A stretch of 64,000 nt of DNA from Epiperipatus broadwayi (taxonomy: Eukaryota > Onychophora > Udeonychophora > Euonychophora > Peripatidae): contig JAQFVV010006293.1 of the NCBI GenBank assembly GCA_028023455.1, positions 4,531,127-4,595,126 of the forward strand, in the 5' to 3' direction. Below, one piece after another: positions 1-12,230 of this stretch (positions are counted from its first letter, which is position 1; every line of letters begins with the position of its first letter). A program made the position numbers and the translations under genes. The notes under the pieces were generated by a model. The model was not told the DNA's origin and searched no databases. It worked only from the letters and a program-made list of their open reading frames with translations.

Positions 1-2576
1 GCATTTATAATAAACAAAATTTTTTAAAAAAAATTTTCCTTAGATATTTCAAAAAATGTTCACTTGTATTCTTTTTTTTTTATATATAAAACACATATAA
101 TGATAATTATATCAACAGTTGATTCAGCTGTTCATTATGCAATTCAAGCAATATGAAAATTATAAAATAAAGTATTAATTTTAAAATATAACATTTAAAA
201 ATATTATCAAGCAAATGGAAAGTAAATGATAAAATGATATTACCTGTGATCTCAACCATTATTAAGATCATGTAATGTTGATCCACTTCTTTGATTGTGC
301 ATTTAACCAAATTATCATGACTAATTACCTGGTCAGAAAACTAATTTCTGAAAACCCAGTTTCCTTTATTTAACATAATAATAATAAAAAAACCAATCTA
401 TTTTAAGATTAAACTTTTTAAAAATAGATTATAATAACAGGTTAGTTTTTAATAAATCGATAATATTCTAAATACTAATATTAGACTAAAAAAATAATGA
501 GGAAAATTTAAAGTTACAAAACGTTTTCTCCATTTACTCATAAGTTGAATGTTTGTCAGATATTTCTCCACATTGCCTAGTTACAGAGAGAAAGTTCAGA
601 ACAAAACCATACTCTTTTCTCAGCACCATTTAATGAAATGTATTAATAAAATAAAATCTGATAAATCTAGAAAAAATATTAAACATCTGGAAAAGATAAT
701 TGCTCATTCTAGTTATTTCCCTGAGCATCTATTTAGGCATACTATATCTTCATAAAGTAATAATTCAAAGATCCATTTATGTAAAAATATTTCTTATGTA
801 CATTTTTTCTTAATTTCAGCTGTTGTATATCACAGATATATCATGATAAATATAACGCATATAATAATTGCATTTCCATCAGTCAAAACATTAGTAAAAA
901 TATATAATATAAAATTATTTATTTAGTATATTTTTCAGCAGACTCATATTTTCTAAACTAAAAGTAAATATTTCTTTCTTTAAAATATTCAAAACTTTTA
1001 TCCTTAAAATATATATATTTCAACTTGAGATTTTTCAGGTAAAATGATAGCTATACCATCAAAGATATTAAATAACTGAAAAAAACATCAATATTAAGAC
1101 AAATGTACCATGGCTCATTTATTACAAATAAAATCATTTCAAAGCATATAGTTTATTTATTGATTTTATCAATAATAAGTCTTTTTAAAAGTATAAAAAC
1201 ACATTCAACAGTTATTTTTCCAATTTTTCGTTCACACATCATTCTCAATCATTAAACTTTAAAAATAAATTAAAATGTAAAATGTGTTATTAGCATTAAT
1301 ATAACAAAATAGGTGCTCAAGCTAACATAAAGGAAAATATTTTTAATCTAGTTTTATAACTTAATTGCAGAGTAACAACTTTTCTTTTTTCTCAAACTTA
1401 ATATTATGATAATGATTTTTTTCTATAAATGTTTGTTTACTATTCATTAACTTAATCTTTCTTTACAAATTAGTCTCAGTTATCAAAACTAAATGTTCAT
1501 TCAGTCTAAGCATGTTATAAAAAAATTTAAATTTCTTATATAAATATCTGCTCTTGTTATGGAATATTGTTCAGCATTTGATGTACATTATCACAGTATT
1601 CAAATGACTATTACTGGGTTCCATAAAAATTATTGTAGTTTTAAATTAAGTTTCAAGCAGAATCTTCTGACAGGGGACTTTTGTGTTTATTCTCATTATT
1701 AAAATAATTATAAAAATTATACTCTTAAAGCACTTTTAAGAGAAAATATTAATAATTTAAAAAAAATTACTACTGTCACAATAAAAAAATATTGATTATA
1801 AATTTCAAACTACTGTTGCTTTTTTGCTTTCACTTGTACTGTCTAGACAGGATAAACCACTGTTTTTACACTGGTCTAATCTAATGATTTTATTGGTTAA
1901 TTCTGCTTATAAAAACCTGCTAATTTACATAACTAAATCAATTTCACTTTTAAAATTAAGTTTTAAAACTATAATTCAGTATTTTTTTAAAATATTACAT
2001 TTATTCAATACTTTAAATATTAAATATTTTTATCCAAATATTAAATATCTTCATAAAACAATTTTAATATTTTAATGGGCCTAAAATATTAATTTTTAAA
2101 ACAAAATATTAGATTTAAACAAAATAATAACAATTTCTAATTATTACTTTTAAAACATCTTTATCTTTAATTCTTGCTACATTTTATTATATATCAAATT
2201 TAGTTAACCAACTAAAAATCAAAGTTTTCTCCTAACTCTTAAAAGTGCTTACATTAACACAAACACTTTTAAGTCATGTGATATTTTTAGAATATTTTAG
2301 GCTAATATTAAATCAACTATCATTTATATCACTACTGTATATTTTAAATATAATAAATAAAATTAATATTATCTTTTGAACAATTTATTATATTATTTTA
2401 ACTTATATTAAAATGATTAAACTATTTAAACATCTTTATAAGCTCCTATTTACAGACTTTGAACTCTTACTACCTATAACATCATAATTACATATAAAAA
2501 ATCACCTAAATGTAAATTTTTAAAAAAATAATTACATTTCAAACCCTACCTTATCTATCTGTACCAATTATAAGGA
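1..2576. other. AT-rich intergenic spacer
   Basis: I see no supportable gene here. The short open frames at 107-310, 549-755 and 1824-2075 have the lysine/isoleucine/phenylalanine-rich composition expected by chance in very AT-rich DNA and match no family I know. Small self-complementary AT-rich words occur (for example the CTTAAAAGTG-type inverted pair near 2237-2275) but form no larger structure. Confidence 0.6.
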
Positions 2577-2602
2577 TATATATATCATCATCATCATCAT
2601 TA

Positions 2603-5590
2603 TCAAACATTATCAATCCACTGCAGGATGAAGGTCTCTCCAAGTTTAATCCATCTTCTCCGATCTTTAGCTTCTCTTCTCCACATCACCCCTACACATT
2701 TTCTTATTTCATCCATCCATCTTATATGTGGTCTCCTTCTGGGTCTTTTACAATCTCTTGGAATCCAGTTTAAAATTTCAATTGTCCATCTATTATCATC
2801 TCTTCTAGCAATATGTCCAGCCCAACTCCACTTCAATCTTTTAATTTTTTCAATGAGGTCAGTAACACCTGTTTGTTCTCTTACCCATACATTGCGTTTT
2901 CGATCTCTTCTTGTTACTCCCAACATACATCTCTCCATACTTCTTTGAGTGGTCTGAAGTCTCTGTATTGATCTTCTATTAAGTGTCCAAGTCTCAGATC
3001 CATAAGTAAGAACTGGTAAAACACATTTGTTAAAAACCTTTCTTTTCAAACACATAGGCATATTTCCTTTTAATATCAAGTTATTTCTACCAAAAGCACT
3101 CCAACCAAGTTTAATTCTATGATTAATTTCCTCCATTATGTTTCCATCTGTATTAATAATCTGACCAAGGTATTTGTAACTCTTAACCTCTTCTAATTCA
3201 CCATAATCAATCTTTATTTTCATATTTTGAGCAAATCGATTAAACATTACTTTAGTCTTTTTAACATTTATCTTTAGTCCTACTTTCCTACTTTCATCTG
3301 ATAACTCCTGCAACATTTCCTGCAGCTCTGAAGCATTATTTGCAAAAACAACTACATCATCTGCGAAATCTAAATGACTTAAATAATCTCCATTTACTTT
3401 CACTCCTTTAATTTCCCATTTTAAGCCACAAAATACTTCTTGCAGCACTGCTGTAAAAAGTTTTGGAGATATGGAGTCACCTTGTCTTACACCTTTCTCA
3501 ATGTTGACTTTCCCAGTATCATTATGTAATCTAATTGTTGCTGTTGCATTTTTATAAATATTCTTTAAAATATGACAATATCCTGGATCTATACCTTGAT
3601 GATCCAATGCTTTAATCACTGAAGAAATGTTTATAGAATCAAATGCCTTTTCATAATCTACAAATCCAAAACATAATGACAACTCATATTCATTTGTCCT
3701 TTCTATAACTTCTCTCAATACCTGAATATGATCTACTGTACTAAAACCACTTTTAAATCCAGCTTGTTCTCTTGGTTGGTGAAAATCCAAGGTTCTCTGT
3801 AGTCGAGTTGTAATTATCTTGGTAAAAATTTTATATAAAACTGATAAAAGGCTGATAGGTCTGTAATTTCTAATATCTTCTTTATCACCTTTTTTAAATA
3901 TTAATATTATTATTGCATTCTTCCAATCATCCGGTACATCTTTATCATTTAGACATTTGGTATATAACTTTGCTAATATTTTTTCTGTTTCTTCACCTGC
4001 TTCTTTTAATATATCAATTATAATTCCATCATTACCTGGAGCCTTTCCTTTTTTCATACATTTAATTGCATTTCTCACTTCTTCATTTAAAATTCTGGGC
4101 AATTCAGAAGATGTAATAGATATAGGAGGTACTTGTTCTTTATTACTATATAATTCTTGATAAAAATCTTCTACCAATTTCATAATGTCATCCCTCTTGT
4201 TAGTAATAATTCCATCGACTCTCCTTATTGCAGATATAAATTTCCTACCAATACCAAAATGTTGTTTTACATTCTTAAGACTTTTATTTTCTTCTACAGC
4301 TTTTCTTGCTAGTTCACAGTTATACTTTCTTATATCATTTTCAACTCTTTTCCGCACCATTTTACAAAATTCGAGATATTCAATTCTTTTTAATGCATCA
4401 TTCTTGTATATCTTCATATTCCTTCTTTTCTTCATAAGTTCTCTAGTCTCAGTAGAAATTTTATTAGTCAATTGCTGCTTTTTTCTACCAGCTATCTTTG
4501 TTGCAGTTTTTAAAAGTGTATCAGTTATTTTCATATTAATTTCATTCAAATCTGAATCATGTTCAAAATCTACTAATACTTGAAACCGATTTGTAAGTTC
4601 TAATTTAAATTCATTAGAATGTTTCTGAAGATTAGGAATATCAACTGTAAATATAGTTTTTCTTAATAATTTTTGTCTCTCTAGTTTTACATTAACATGT
4701 ATCTTACCCCTTACTAATCGATGATCACTTCCTGTGTTAAATTTATTAAGAACATTACAATCTTGAAATATGTATTTCCTGTTAGTCAAAATATAATCCA
4801 ATTCTGCTGTACCTTCATTTGGATGCTTCCATGTCCATTTCCTTCTAACATTTTTCTCAAAAAAAGAATTCATAATATAAAGTTTTTCCTTCTCTGCAAA
4901 CTCCACAAGTCTATGTCCTCTCTCATTTCTATTACCATAACCAAAATTACCTACAACACTTTCATCTTTCATTTGTTTACCAATTCTAGCATTAAAATCT
5001 CCCATAACAATTTTAAAATGTTGTTTACTCTGATCAAAAGCCTTTTGTACATCCATATAAAAATCTTCTACTACTTCATCACTGTGAGAACTTGTTGGGG
5101 CATAAACCTGAATTATCTGCATTTGATATCTGCTATTAAGTTGTATAACTAATCTTGCCACTCTGTCTGATACACCATCAATCTCCACAATATTGTTCTT
5201 CCACTTTTTATTTATAATGAATCCTACTCCACTTGTATTTCCAATATTTGGGCCTTTATAATAGAGCATATGTCCACTTTTTAAATCAATTGTCTCTTCA
5301 CCTTTTCTTCTAACTTCACAAAGTCCAATAATATCCCATTTAATATAAGAGAGTTCTTCTTCTAATTCTTGCAATCTTCCTTCACTTGAAAGTGATCTGC
5401 AGTTGTAAGTACCTAAATAAAAAGTCGTCATCAAATGGCAGCCTGGGTCCGCCTCCAGGAAATTCTTAGCACCCTCCACCTTCGGCCACCAATTGCTGCC
5501 TTGGTTGGTGACTTTACAGCCTCCTGGGATTAAGGGCCATGCTTTATTTTTGTCTGTCATAATTGTATAATTGGGAAAAATCTTTATCAT
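2603..5590 (-). CDS. RTE endonuclease/reverse transcriptase polyprotein
   Basis: An uninterrupted 995-codon ORF encoding target-primed reverse transcription machinery. The N-terminal APE-type endonuclease spans about residues 58-295, with TYNCRSL (N63), LCEVRRKG (E92), [15 protein letters not shown] (D198, N200) and TGSDHRLV (D289, H290). The reverse transcriptase spans about 500-830: [45 protein letters not shown] (D645), [22 protein letters not shown] (D744, D745) and [12 protein letters not shown]. The C-terminus has the RTE-typical YGSETWTL and RWMDEI segments and a final WIDNV. Every catalytic residue I can check is present and there is no frameshift. Translation could start at residue 1 or at Met11 (MTDKNKAW); the sequence does not decide. 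The intact frame suggests recent, possibly still competent, insertion. Confidence 0.93.
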   Translation of the reverse strand: MIKIFPNYTIMTDKNKAWPLIPGGCKVTNQGSNWWPKVEGAKNFLEADPGCHLMTTFYLGTYNCRSLSSEGRLQELEEELSYIKWDIIGLCEVRRKGEETIDLKSGHMLYYKGPNIGNTSGVGFIINKKWKNNIVEIDGVSDRVARLVIQLNSRYQMQIIQVYAPTSSHSDEVVEDFYMDVQKAFDQSKQHFKIVMGDFNARIGKQMKDESVVGNFGYGNRNERGHRLVEFAEKEKLYIMNSFFEKNVRRKWTWKHPNEGTAELDYILTNRKYIFQDCNVLNKFNTGSDHRLVRGKIHVNVKLERQKLLRKTIFTVDIPNLQKHSNEFKLELTNRFQVLVDFEHDSDLNEINMKITDTLLKTATKIAGRKKQQLTNKISTETRELMKKRRNMKIYKNDALKRIEYLEFCKMVRKRVENDIRKYNCELARKAVEENKSLKNVKQHFGIGRKFISAIRRVDGIITNKRDDIMKLVEDFYQELYSNKEQVPPISITSSELPRILNEEVRNAIKCMKKGKAPGNDGIIIDILKEAGEETEKILAKLYTKCLNDKDVPDDWKNAIIILIFKKGDKEDIRNYRPISLLSVLYKIFTKIITTRLQRTLDFHQPREQAGFKSGFSTVDHIQVLREVIERTNEYELSLCFGFVDYEKAFDSINISSVIKALDHQGIDPGYCHILKNIYKNATATIRLHNDTGKVNIEKGVRQGDSISPKLFTAVLQEVFCGLKWEIKGVKVNGDYLSHLDFADDVVVFANNASELQEMLQELSDESRKVGLKINVKKTKVMFNRFAQNMKIKIDYGELEEVKSYKYLGQIINTDGNIMEEINHRIKLGWSAFGRNNLILKGNMPMCLKRKVFNKCVLPVLTYGSETWTLNRRSIQRLQTTQRSMERCMLGVTRRDRKRNVWVREQTGVTDLIEKIKRLKWSWAGHIARRDDNRWTIEILNWIPRDCKRPRRRPHIRWMDEIRKCVGVMWRREAKDRRRWIKLGETFILQWIDNV

Positions 5591-5882
5591 TTACACAAAC
5601 ATTCATTCTGCCTTATCAGGCACTGAGAAGAAAGACCATGGTGTTTCTTGATCTTAAACTCAGAGGTAAAAAGCCAATAAACTCACCACGCTGGCTAATG
5701 CGTGTTGGTGAGCAGCCCATCCATGTTCGTATACTATATGAATAAACATATAGTAATAACAGCTGCAATGACAAGAACGTATGGAGTGGACATTAGGAAT
5801 TTGCCCTGCTCGGTTCCTTTAAGGCCTCCAAGAGGAATCAAAGGGTCTCCTTTCAGTTAATAGCAAACTCCTTTCTGCAGCC
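5591..5882 (-). other. RTE 5' untranslated/promoter region
   Basis: This is the part of the intact RTE upstream of its ORF (read on minus). It is clearly more GC-rich than its surroundings and ends abruptly at a (TA)n tract at 5883, which I take as the element's 5' boundary. Full-length RTEs carry an internal promoter in the 5' region; none can be delimited by eye. Confidence 0.6.
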
Positions 5883-5906
5883 ATATATATATATATATAT
5901 ATATAC
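5883..5906. repeat. (TA)n tract at RTE 5' boundary
   Basis: A short alternating TA run directly abutting the 5' end of the RTE. A similar run lies next to the 3' end at 2577-2585, so the element probably landed in a TA-rich target. Confidence 0.7.
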
Positions 5907-7655
5907 TATAAGTATCAAATTGATTTGAAGTACAGTATAGTTTTACATTTTTATTAACTGCACCTATACTAAAATGTTAAAAATAGAGATATTTTTATAT
6001 TAAAACCTTTTATTTACAATGCACCGAAAAGCAAAAAGAAAATAATTATTTCTTCAACCGCAATTGAGGTTTTTCAATTTAATTGAAAATAAAAGTGTGA
6101 GATTCCAGAAATTAATTAACAGTTCAATAGCATGGAATGTATTTTTACATTCATGGTTTTAACTCACTCATTAACTGCTATGTTTAACATTGTTTTGCTG
6201 ATTTCCCATTCATTTTACAAGAAAAGCCATCCTGAATAATGTTGCCAACTTTAGATTTTTTTCAAAATAATAAATTAATAATATTTAGATTTAACATTAT
6301 TGCAATGATGCAAGTGCCTGTCTTTGAAGATCCTTATTGGTAGTTTTTTCCACTCCACAGGAGAGTGCCTGCTATCAGTTTTGGAAGTTCTATTATTTTA
6401 TTTTGATTTTGAAAATAAAAACATATATTTTCTATACTTTTTTATAAATATTTTTTTTTTCACAAAGTATTTGTAAAATATTAATTATTTTTAAAAAATA
6501 ATTCAGATTTTATTAGAAAATATTTACTTTTACAACAAATGAATTGACAAATGGCTGCCATTTGTAATTGAATAATAAAAATACATTTTTTATATTGTTC
6601 ACTATAGATTATTTTTGTCAATTATAAATATTTATTTTTTAAAAACTTTCATTTACTATGCCATTTTTTATTTTGGTTGATTGTTCATCAGTTAGTTATT
6701 AAATAATTGTTTTAAAAAGTTATGCCAGAGTTAATGTCTTTATTACTCCATCTACCTGTTACATAAATTGGTAGTGTGTGTGACTTATTTTCAATATGTT
6801 TTGAGTTTGGCAATTTTTAAATTATCCCAGTAGAGTTATTTAAATATAGTAGATGAAGCCTATACATTATTTGAAATTATTTAGATTAAGATGTTATATT
6901 CATTTATTTATCTCCTGCTCACAGTAATATTTTATAAAGTTATTGCTTCCTGAGCTACATTCAGGTGTAAAGGTTATGTGGATGTTGGGGATATGTTGGT
7001 GTGTTTTGAGGAACCAGATAATAATCCTGGATGGTTCAATGTTATCATTTTTAAAGTTATTGCACTACATTTTATTTTTATTGAAATTAAGTTTATGGTT
7101 GAACATTGCATTAACAAGATTCTACAGCTAAAGCATTAATGATGATCAGCATGTTTCTGTATACCAGCAATATTTTTTATTGTTGTATTCTGATAGATTA
7201 GCACTTAGGTATGTGCATCCAATGTTTCATGTTGTTTATGTGCCTGAAGTTTGGAAGTAGCTAGATAATTAACCTGTTTATAATGGATCTTTTCCAAATC
7301 CAGTCACAAAGTTATCTGTTGATTTTTCTTATAGCTTTATCATAAGTGATGAATGATTTTATTATTACTTTTGTCTAATTCTGGGTGAACTTGCAGTTAG
7401 TCTTATTTTTTTGCTGATCTCTCATGTTCATTTTTTCACAGTTATTCACCTTGATTATTCCATAGGTATGATCTCATCTTCTTGTAATTCAGGTTTAATA
7501 TGTTCTATATGGGTATAAATGGCTACTCAACTATGAGACCATAACATTTCTTCTCTGTCTGTAGAGTTACAATGTATAAAAATAAAATATGTTCGCTTTT
7601 TTTAAATTACCAATTATATCACTGTATCACTTTCTATATTAAAGAGTTTAGTAAA

Positions 7656-7657
<2 letters not shown>
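5907..7657. other. Intergenic, possible eroded coding remnant
   Basis: Mostly AT-rich unique-looking sequence. From about 6940 to 7250 the composition is a little richer in G+C, and one plus frame reads without stops for about 50 codons (it includes MLVCFEEPDNNPGWFNVI), which could be a decayed transposon gene. I cannot assign it to a family, so no gene is called. Confidence 0.4.

Positions 7658-7717
<60 letters not shown>
7658..7717. repeat. (TA)n microsatellite
   Basis: A perfect TA dinucleotide run of about 55-60 bases immediately left of the inverted tandem array. The IYIYIY-type open frames it creates on both strands are artefacts. Confidence 0.9.
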
Positions 7718-7720
<3 letters not shown>

Positions 7721-9482
7721 CAATAGATGGCATTTTACCAAAAATACCATCAAGCATAGGTTTGTTTAAATAAATGTCAGAGTAAGCATTCACTATTTCT
7801 ATTGTTAATTCCACCTTCAGATCATGATTTCAAGCTGATTTGCTATCATCAGTGAAGGGTAGGAATAAGAAACTAGATCTAAACACTAACTCTGAGCATT
7901 TATGAAACAATTTCTATTCAGCTTGCAAGCGTGAATTTTTTAGACACGTAATGTCTTCAAACTCAGCATAGCAAGCCAGATAGCTATATGGGTCTGATAT
8001 CAGTTCAGTATCACCACATAGTAGAAGCCTCTGCAATATATATCATTGCAAGAAAACCTCAAAAGGTACATTTATGAAAAACAAAAACAAGTTAAACTTG
8101 CTAATGCTTGTATTTATGATCAATAGATGGCGTTTTACCAAAAACACCATTAAGCGTAGGTTTGTTTACATAAACATCAGAGTAAGCATTCACTATCTCT
8201 ATCATTAATTCCACCTTCAGATCATGATTTCAAGCTGATTTGCTATCATCAGTGAAGGGTAGGAATAAGAAACTAGATCTAAACACTAACTCTGAGCATT
8301 TATTAAACAATTTCTATTCAGCTTGCAAGCATGAATTTTTTAGACATGTAATGTCTTCAAACTCAGCATAGCAAGCCAGATAGCTATATGGGTCTGATAT
8401 CAGTTCAGTATCACCACATATTAGAAGCCTCTGCAATATATATCATTGCAAAAAATTGTTTCATAAATGCTCAGAGTTAGTGTTTAGATCTAGTTTCTTA
8501 TTCCTACCTTCACTGATGATAGCAAATCAGCTTGAATTCATGATCTGAAGGTGGAATTAACAATAGAGATAGTAAACGCTTACTATGACATTTATGTAAA
8601 CAAACCTACACTTGATGGTGTTTTTAGTAAAATGCCATCTATTGATCATAAATACAAGCATTAGCAAGTTTAACTTGTTTTTTTGTTTTTCATAAATGTA
8701 CCTTTTGAGGTTTTCTTGCAAAGATATATATTGCAGAGGCTTCTACTATGTGGTGATACTGAACTGATATCAGACCCATATAGCTATCTGGCTTGCTATG
8801 CTGAGTTTGAAGACATTATGTGTCTAAAAAATTCACGCTTGCAAGCTGAATAGAAATTGTTTCATAAATGCTCAGAGTTAGTGTTTAGATCTAGTTTCTT
8901 ATTCCTACCCTTCACTGATGATAGCAAATCAGCTTGAATTCATGATCTGAAGGTGGAATTAATGATAGAGATAGTGAATGCTTACTCTGATGTTTATGTA
9001 AACAAACCTACGCTTGTCAGTGTTTTGGGTAAAACACCATCTATTGATCATAAATACAAGTGTTAGCAAGTTTAACTTGTTTTTTTGTTTTTCATAAATG
9101 TACCTTTTGAGGTTTTCTTGCAATGATATATATTGCAGAGGCTTCTACTATGTGGTGATACTGAACTGATATCAGACCCATATAGCTATCTGGCTTGCTA
9201 TGCTGAGTTTGAAGACATTACATGTCTAAAAAATTCATGCTTGCAAGCTGAATAGAAATTGTTTCATAAATGCTCAGAGTTAGTGTTTAGATCTAGTTTC
9301 TTATTCTATTCTTCACTGATGATAGGAAATCAGCATGAAATCATCATCTGAAGATGGAATTAACGATAGAGATAGTGAATGCTTACTCTGACATTTATGT
9401 AAACAAACCTACACTTGACAATGTTTTTGGTAAAACGCCATCTATTGATCATAAATACAAGTGTTAGCAAGTTTAACTTGTT
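7717..9482. repeat. Head-to-head inverted array of a ~400-bp repeat
   Basis: A unit of about 400 bases, starting TATGATCAATAGATGG, is present about 1.8 times in plus orientation (7717-8114 complete, 8115-8450 partial). It then switches at about 8451 to roughly 2.5 copies in reverse orientation (8452-8855, 8856-9258, 9259-9482 partial). Copies look highly similar by eye, with scattered substitutions. The left side abuts (TA)n and the right side a T-rich run, with no target duplication that I can see. The unit is non-coding. It contains a segment like CTGATATCAGACCCATATA that recurs in two other repeat families in this window. Confidence 0.88.
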
Positions 9483-10449
9483 TTTTTTTTTTCATATATA
9501 TACAATTTAAATGTGTCTATTGCTTTTGAATGGAATGTTGATTTAAACAGTTTGCTTTATTTTTATTGCAGAATAATAAATAAAATAAAATAATTGAATG
9601 TTTGGTTGCCTGGGGGAATGGTGGGGTGAAGGAAGAATTATGTGATATTTATGCTAAAGATTGATCTTTAATCAAGGAAGTTACCTTATCACTGTGCTAA
9701 AATTTATTGTTTTATCAAATATATTATCTAAATGATAAATAATAAATCATATAATTTTAGTTTTGCAGTTACAACTAATAAAAAAATAAAACAAATTAAA
9801 CAACAGTTAATTTTTAGTAATTAAAAAATTAAAACATCACTTTCTAGTTTTTGTTTTTAATATAAAATGAAACTTTTTATTAAAAAATATATATATATTG
9901 ATGTTGAAAAGTCATTCAACAAATAATTAATGTTAAAACTAAAATCTGCTTTTTAAAAATTTTGACACAAACTTTAAAGTATAAAAAAAAAAACAAATAA
10001 ATAATCCAAACATTCACTGTTTGAAATTAAAATGCAAACACAATGATTTGAATTCAGAAATAGCAAACTGTAAATAATTTCTAGTAAAAAAAGGACAAAA
10101 CAAAGTTAAGAAAACATTTAAAGATAGCATTGCTTATGTATTATTTAAAAATAACTAAAGAAATTAAGATATGATATGATGTAACATAAAATAATTCTAG
10201 ACAAAAACAAGATTGGGACTGTGGATCATAAAAAGCCTTTTCACTTCTTTTTATATATTTAAACATAGGCAAAATGTAAAATTATGGATATTTTGGGGGA
10301 CAAATCCTAACAACATTAACAATAAAGTCATTTAATTATTCGGAATGAGTCAAATGTTTATATTATGGCTAAATGAGTTGAAGATTTAAGTTTGTTCATA
10401 GATGTATAACTGACACTTTCAAATTATAGATTCCCTGAACCTTTTCTAA
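9483..10449. other. AT-rich spacer
   Basis: No gene, RNA or repeat structure recognised. Short homopolymer and TA runs only. Confidence 0.6.
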
Positions 10450-10654
10450 AATAAATTTACTTATTGCATCATGTATAAGTTATGATAAACAGAGCGGCCA
10501 AAATTAAAAAAATATTAATCACAATGAACAATTTGCCAAGCTTTTCTAGTACAGTATACCAGAATCATGGAGACATATATGAATATGTTTAATGTATTTA
10601 ATCAGAATTCTGATTTGTCATGGACTATTAAGTTTGAATGTGATGGTGTTTTAA
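10450..10654 (-). mobile_element. Inverted Penelope-like terminal segment
   Basis: On the minus strand, about 135 bases here match the 3' end of the Penelope-like coding fragment at about 12085-12225, including the ORF end and beyond. A shared word is AATTTGCCAAG followed by related sequence. The two copies face each other. Penelope-like elements are known to carry terminal repeats in direct or inverted orientation, so I read this as the inverted terminal copy. An RTE fragment has since inserted between it and the coding part. Confidence 0.6.
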
Positions 10655-11291
10655 AGTCATCACCAACCATTACCAATCCACTGCAGGATGAAGGTCTCTC
10701 CAAGTTCAATCCATCTTCTCCAATCTTTAGTTTCTCTTCTCCAATCTTTAGTTTCTCTTCTCCACATCACCCCTGCACACGTTCTTATTTCATTCATCCA
10801 TCTCATATGTTTGTCTCTTTCTGGGTCTTTTACAACCTCTTGGAATCTAGTTTAAGATTTCAATTGTTCATCTATTATCATCTCTTCTAAAAATATGTCC
10901 AGCCCAACTCTACTTCAATATTTTAATTTTTTCAATGAGGTCAGTAACACCTGTTTGTTCTCTTACCCATATATTGCATTTTTGATTTCTTCTTGTTACT
11001 CCCAATATGCATCTCTCTATACTTCTTTGAGTGGTCTGAAGTTTCTGTATTGCTCTTCTATTAAATGACCAAATCTCAGATCTATAAGTAAGAACTGATA
11101 AAACACATTTATTAAAAACCTTCCTTTTCAAACATACAGGCATATTTCTTTTTAGTATCGAGTTATTTCTACCAAAAGCATTCCAAGCAAGTTTAATTCT
11201 ATGACTAATTTCATCCATTATGTTTTCATTTGTATTAATAATCTGACCAAAGTATTTATAACTTTTTAACTTCTTCTAACTCATCATAATC
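10655..11291 (-). mobile_element. 5'-truncated RTE fragment
   Basis: The minus strand matches the last ~200 codons and 3' box of the intact RTE at 2577-5882. The readable frame 10910-11218 gives the ISHRIKLAWNAFGRNN...LTYRSEIWSFNRR region, with Y-G-S-E changed to Y-R-S-E. The final part is out of frame. It is truncated at about 11291. A 21-base word (CCAATCTTTAGTTTCTCTTCT) is tandemly duplicated at about 10720-10762, absent from the intact copy. Non-functional. Confidence 0.85.
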
Positions 11292-12230
11292 TTAACATAT
11301 TTAGATGTAAATGTATAAAAATGACGTAATATGTTTGGGTATAAAATGCTTGTTAAACCATTAAATGTAAAGGGTTTTATACATCCATTAATGAATGTTC
11401 CTTTGAATTATAAAATGGCTGAATTCAAGTGTTTTTTGTATTGAAATTTGCATCTTTGTAAATTTGAAGCAGATAGAAAAAGAAATATTGAGAATTATAT
11501 TTATGACATGATAGGTGTGGGATACAAAACAAACTATATTACACAGATAGTTGAGTTTGTTTTATGATAATGTGAAGTCTAAACATAAATTGGATGTAAA
11601 TAATAAAATGGTCAAAAAGTGGTTTTCTTTAGCATATGTGTTATCTATAAGTAAGAAATTGAAAAATATAATTGGTAAAGATTATAATATAAGATTCCAT
11701 TCACCTTTGTGTTTAAATAGACTAAAAGATAATTCAAAGAATGGTGTGGAAGAAATGAATAGATATGAAGTAGTTTATTCCATTGCCTACAAAGAAATTA
11801 GTTGTAGTGCTATTTATTACAGGGAAACGAAGGCAAATGTTTTAACGTTATTACAACAGCATATTTATCAGTATAAAAAGTCTAAAAGTGATTTACAGAT
11901 TAATTCTGATTTTTCGAGTCATGAAAATAGTTGTGAACATGAGTTTTATCCTCAAAATATTACTACTATGTGCAATGAATCAAATGATAGAAAGAGGAAA
12001 TTAAAAGAGGCTGGGTTTATTGTAATGTCTAAAAACATTATCAGTCAGCGTAACACTAGTGTTTCACTGAGCATTCACTGGAATATTAACCGCTCAGTTT
12101 CATCATGTCACCATAATTCTGATATACTGTACCGAAAGCACTTGGCAAATTGTTCATTGTGATTAATATTTTTTGAATTTTGGCTGTTCTGTTCATCACG
12201 ATTTATACGTGATGAATAATTTTCATTATC
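11292..12230 (+). mobile_element. Penelope-like element, 3' part
   Basis: Plus-strand remnant of a Penelope-like retroelement (PLE). Upstream of the main ORF, broken frames still read VPLNYKMAEFKCFLY and EADRKRNIENYIYDM, matching the linker between RT and endonuclease in PLEs. The ORF 11551-12162 is the C-terminal endonuclease. The 3' end repeats in inverted orientation at 10450-10590. The RT domain itself is absent, so this is a 5'-truncated copy. Confidence 0.68.
11551..12162 (+). pseudogene. Penelope-like GIY-YIG endonuclease domain fragment
   Basis: A 203-codon open frame resembling the C-terminal region of Penelope-like polyproteins, where a GIY-YIG nuclease nicks the target. Visible landmarks: the pre-nuclease SLAYVLSISKKLKNIIG segment (family usually F-S-L-P-Y-..G-L-S-E-K), the VVYSIAYKE...AIYYRETKAN block corresponding to family V-Y-K-I-P-C..C...Y-I-G-E-T-x-R, and the late ESNDRKRKLKEAGFI block corresponding to family E-x-N-x-x-K-R-x-x-L-E-A. 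The glycine before the E-T is replaced by tyrosine/arginine, and the cysteines of the family K-I-P-C are lost, so catalysis is unlikely. The first methionine is arbitrary because the frame is a fragment. The family match is from memory of PLE consensus, not a search. Confidence 0.66.

Larger units (their letters stand above)
2577..5882 (-). mobile_element. Full-length RTE-clade non-LTR retrotransposon
   Basis: A complete-looking RTE element of about 3.3 kb read on the minus strand. The single EN-RT ORF is preceded by a roughly 290-base, less AT-rich 5' region (5591-5882). It is followed almost at once by a 3' end carrying the CCACTGCAGGATGAAGG-type box typical of RTE tails, then a short (ATC)n tail at 2586-2600. 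Both ends abut (TA)n tracts, so a target-site duplication inside TA repeats is possible but cannot be delimited. RTE elements are short LINEs with one ORF and microsatellite tails, which fits well. It is the best preserved of the RTE copies here and serves as the reference for the broken ones. Confidence 0.9.

Noticed and set aside
2628-5152. Plus-strand open frames opposite the RTE ORF (for example 4185-4583, 4721-5152)
   Set aside because: Antisense shadows of the intact RTE coding sequence.
7190-7260. RYVHPMFHVVYVPEVWK-like frame resembling the end of a Gypsy integrase
   Set aside because: Only a few residues agree with the family V-H-P-V-F-H-V motif and no other LTR-element feature is nearby.
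7572-7814. IYIYIY-rich open frames on both strands
   Set aside because: Artefacts of the (TA)n tract at 7658-7717.
12085-12225. Possible hammerhead ribozyme in the Penelope-like terminal repeat (CTGATATACTGTACCGAAAG)
   Set aside because: Such ribozymes are known in some Penelope-like elements, but here the core C-U-G-A-U-G-A is not intact, stem II does not pair well, and the inverted copy (CTGGTATACTGTACTAGAAA) is worse. No convincing stem I or cleavage site.
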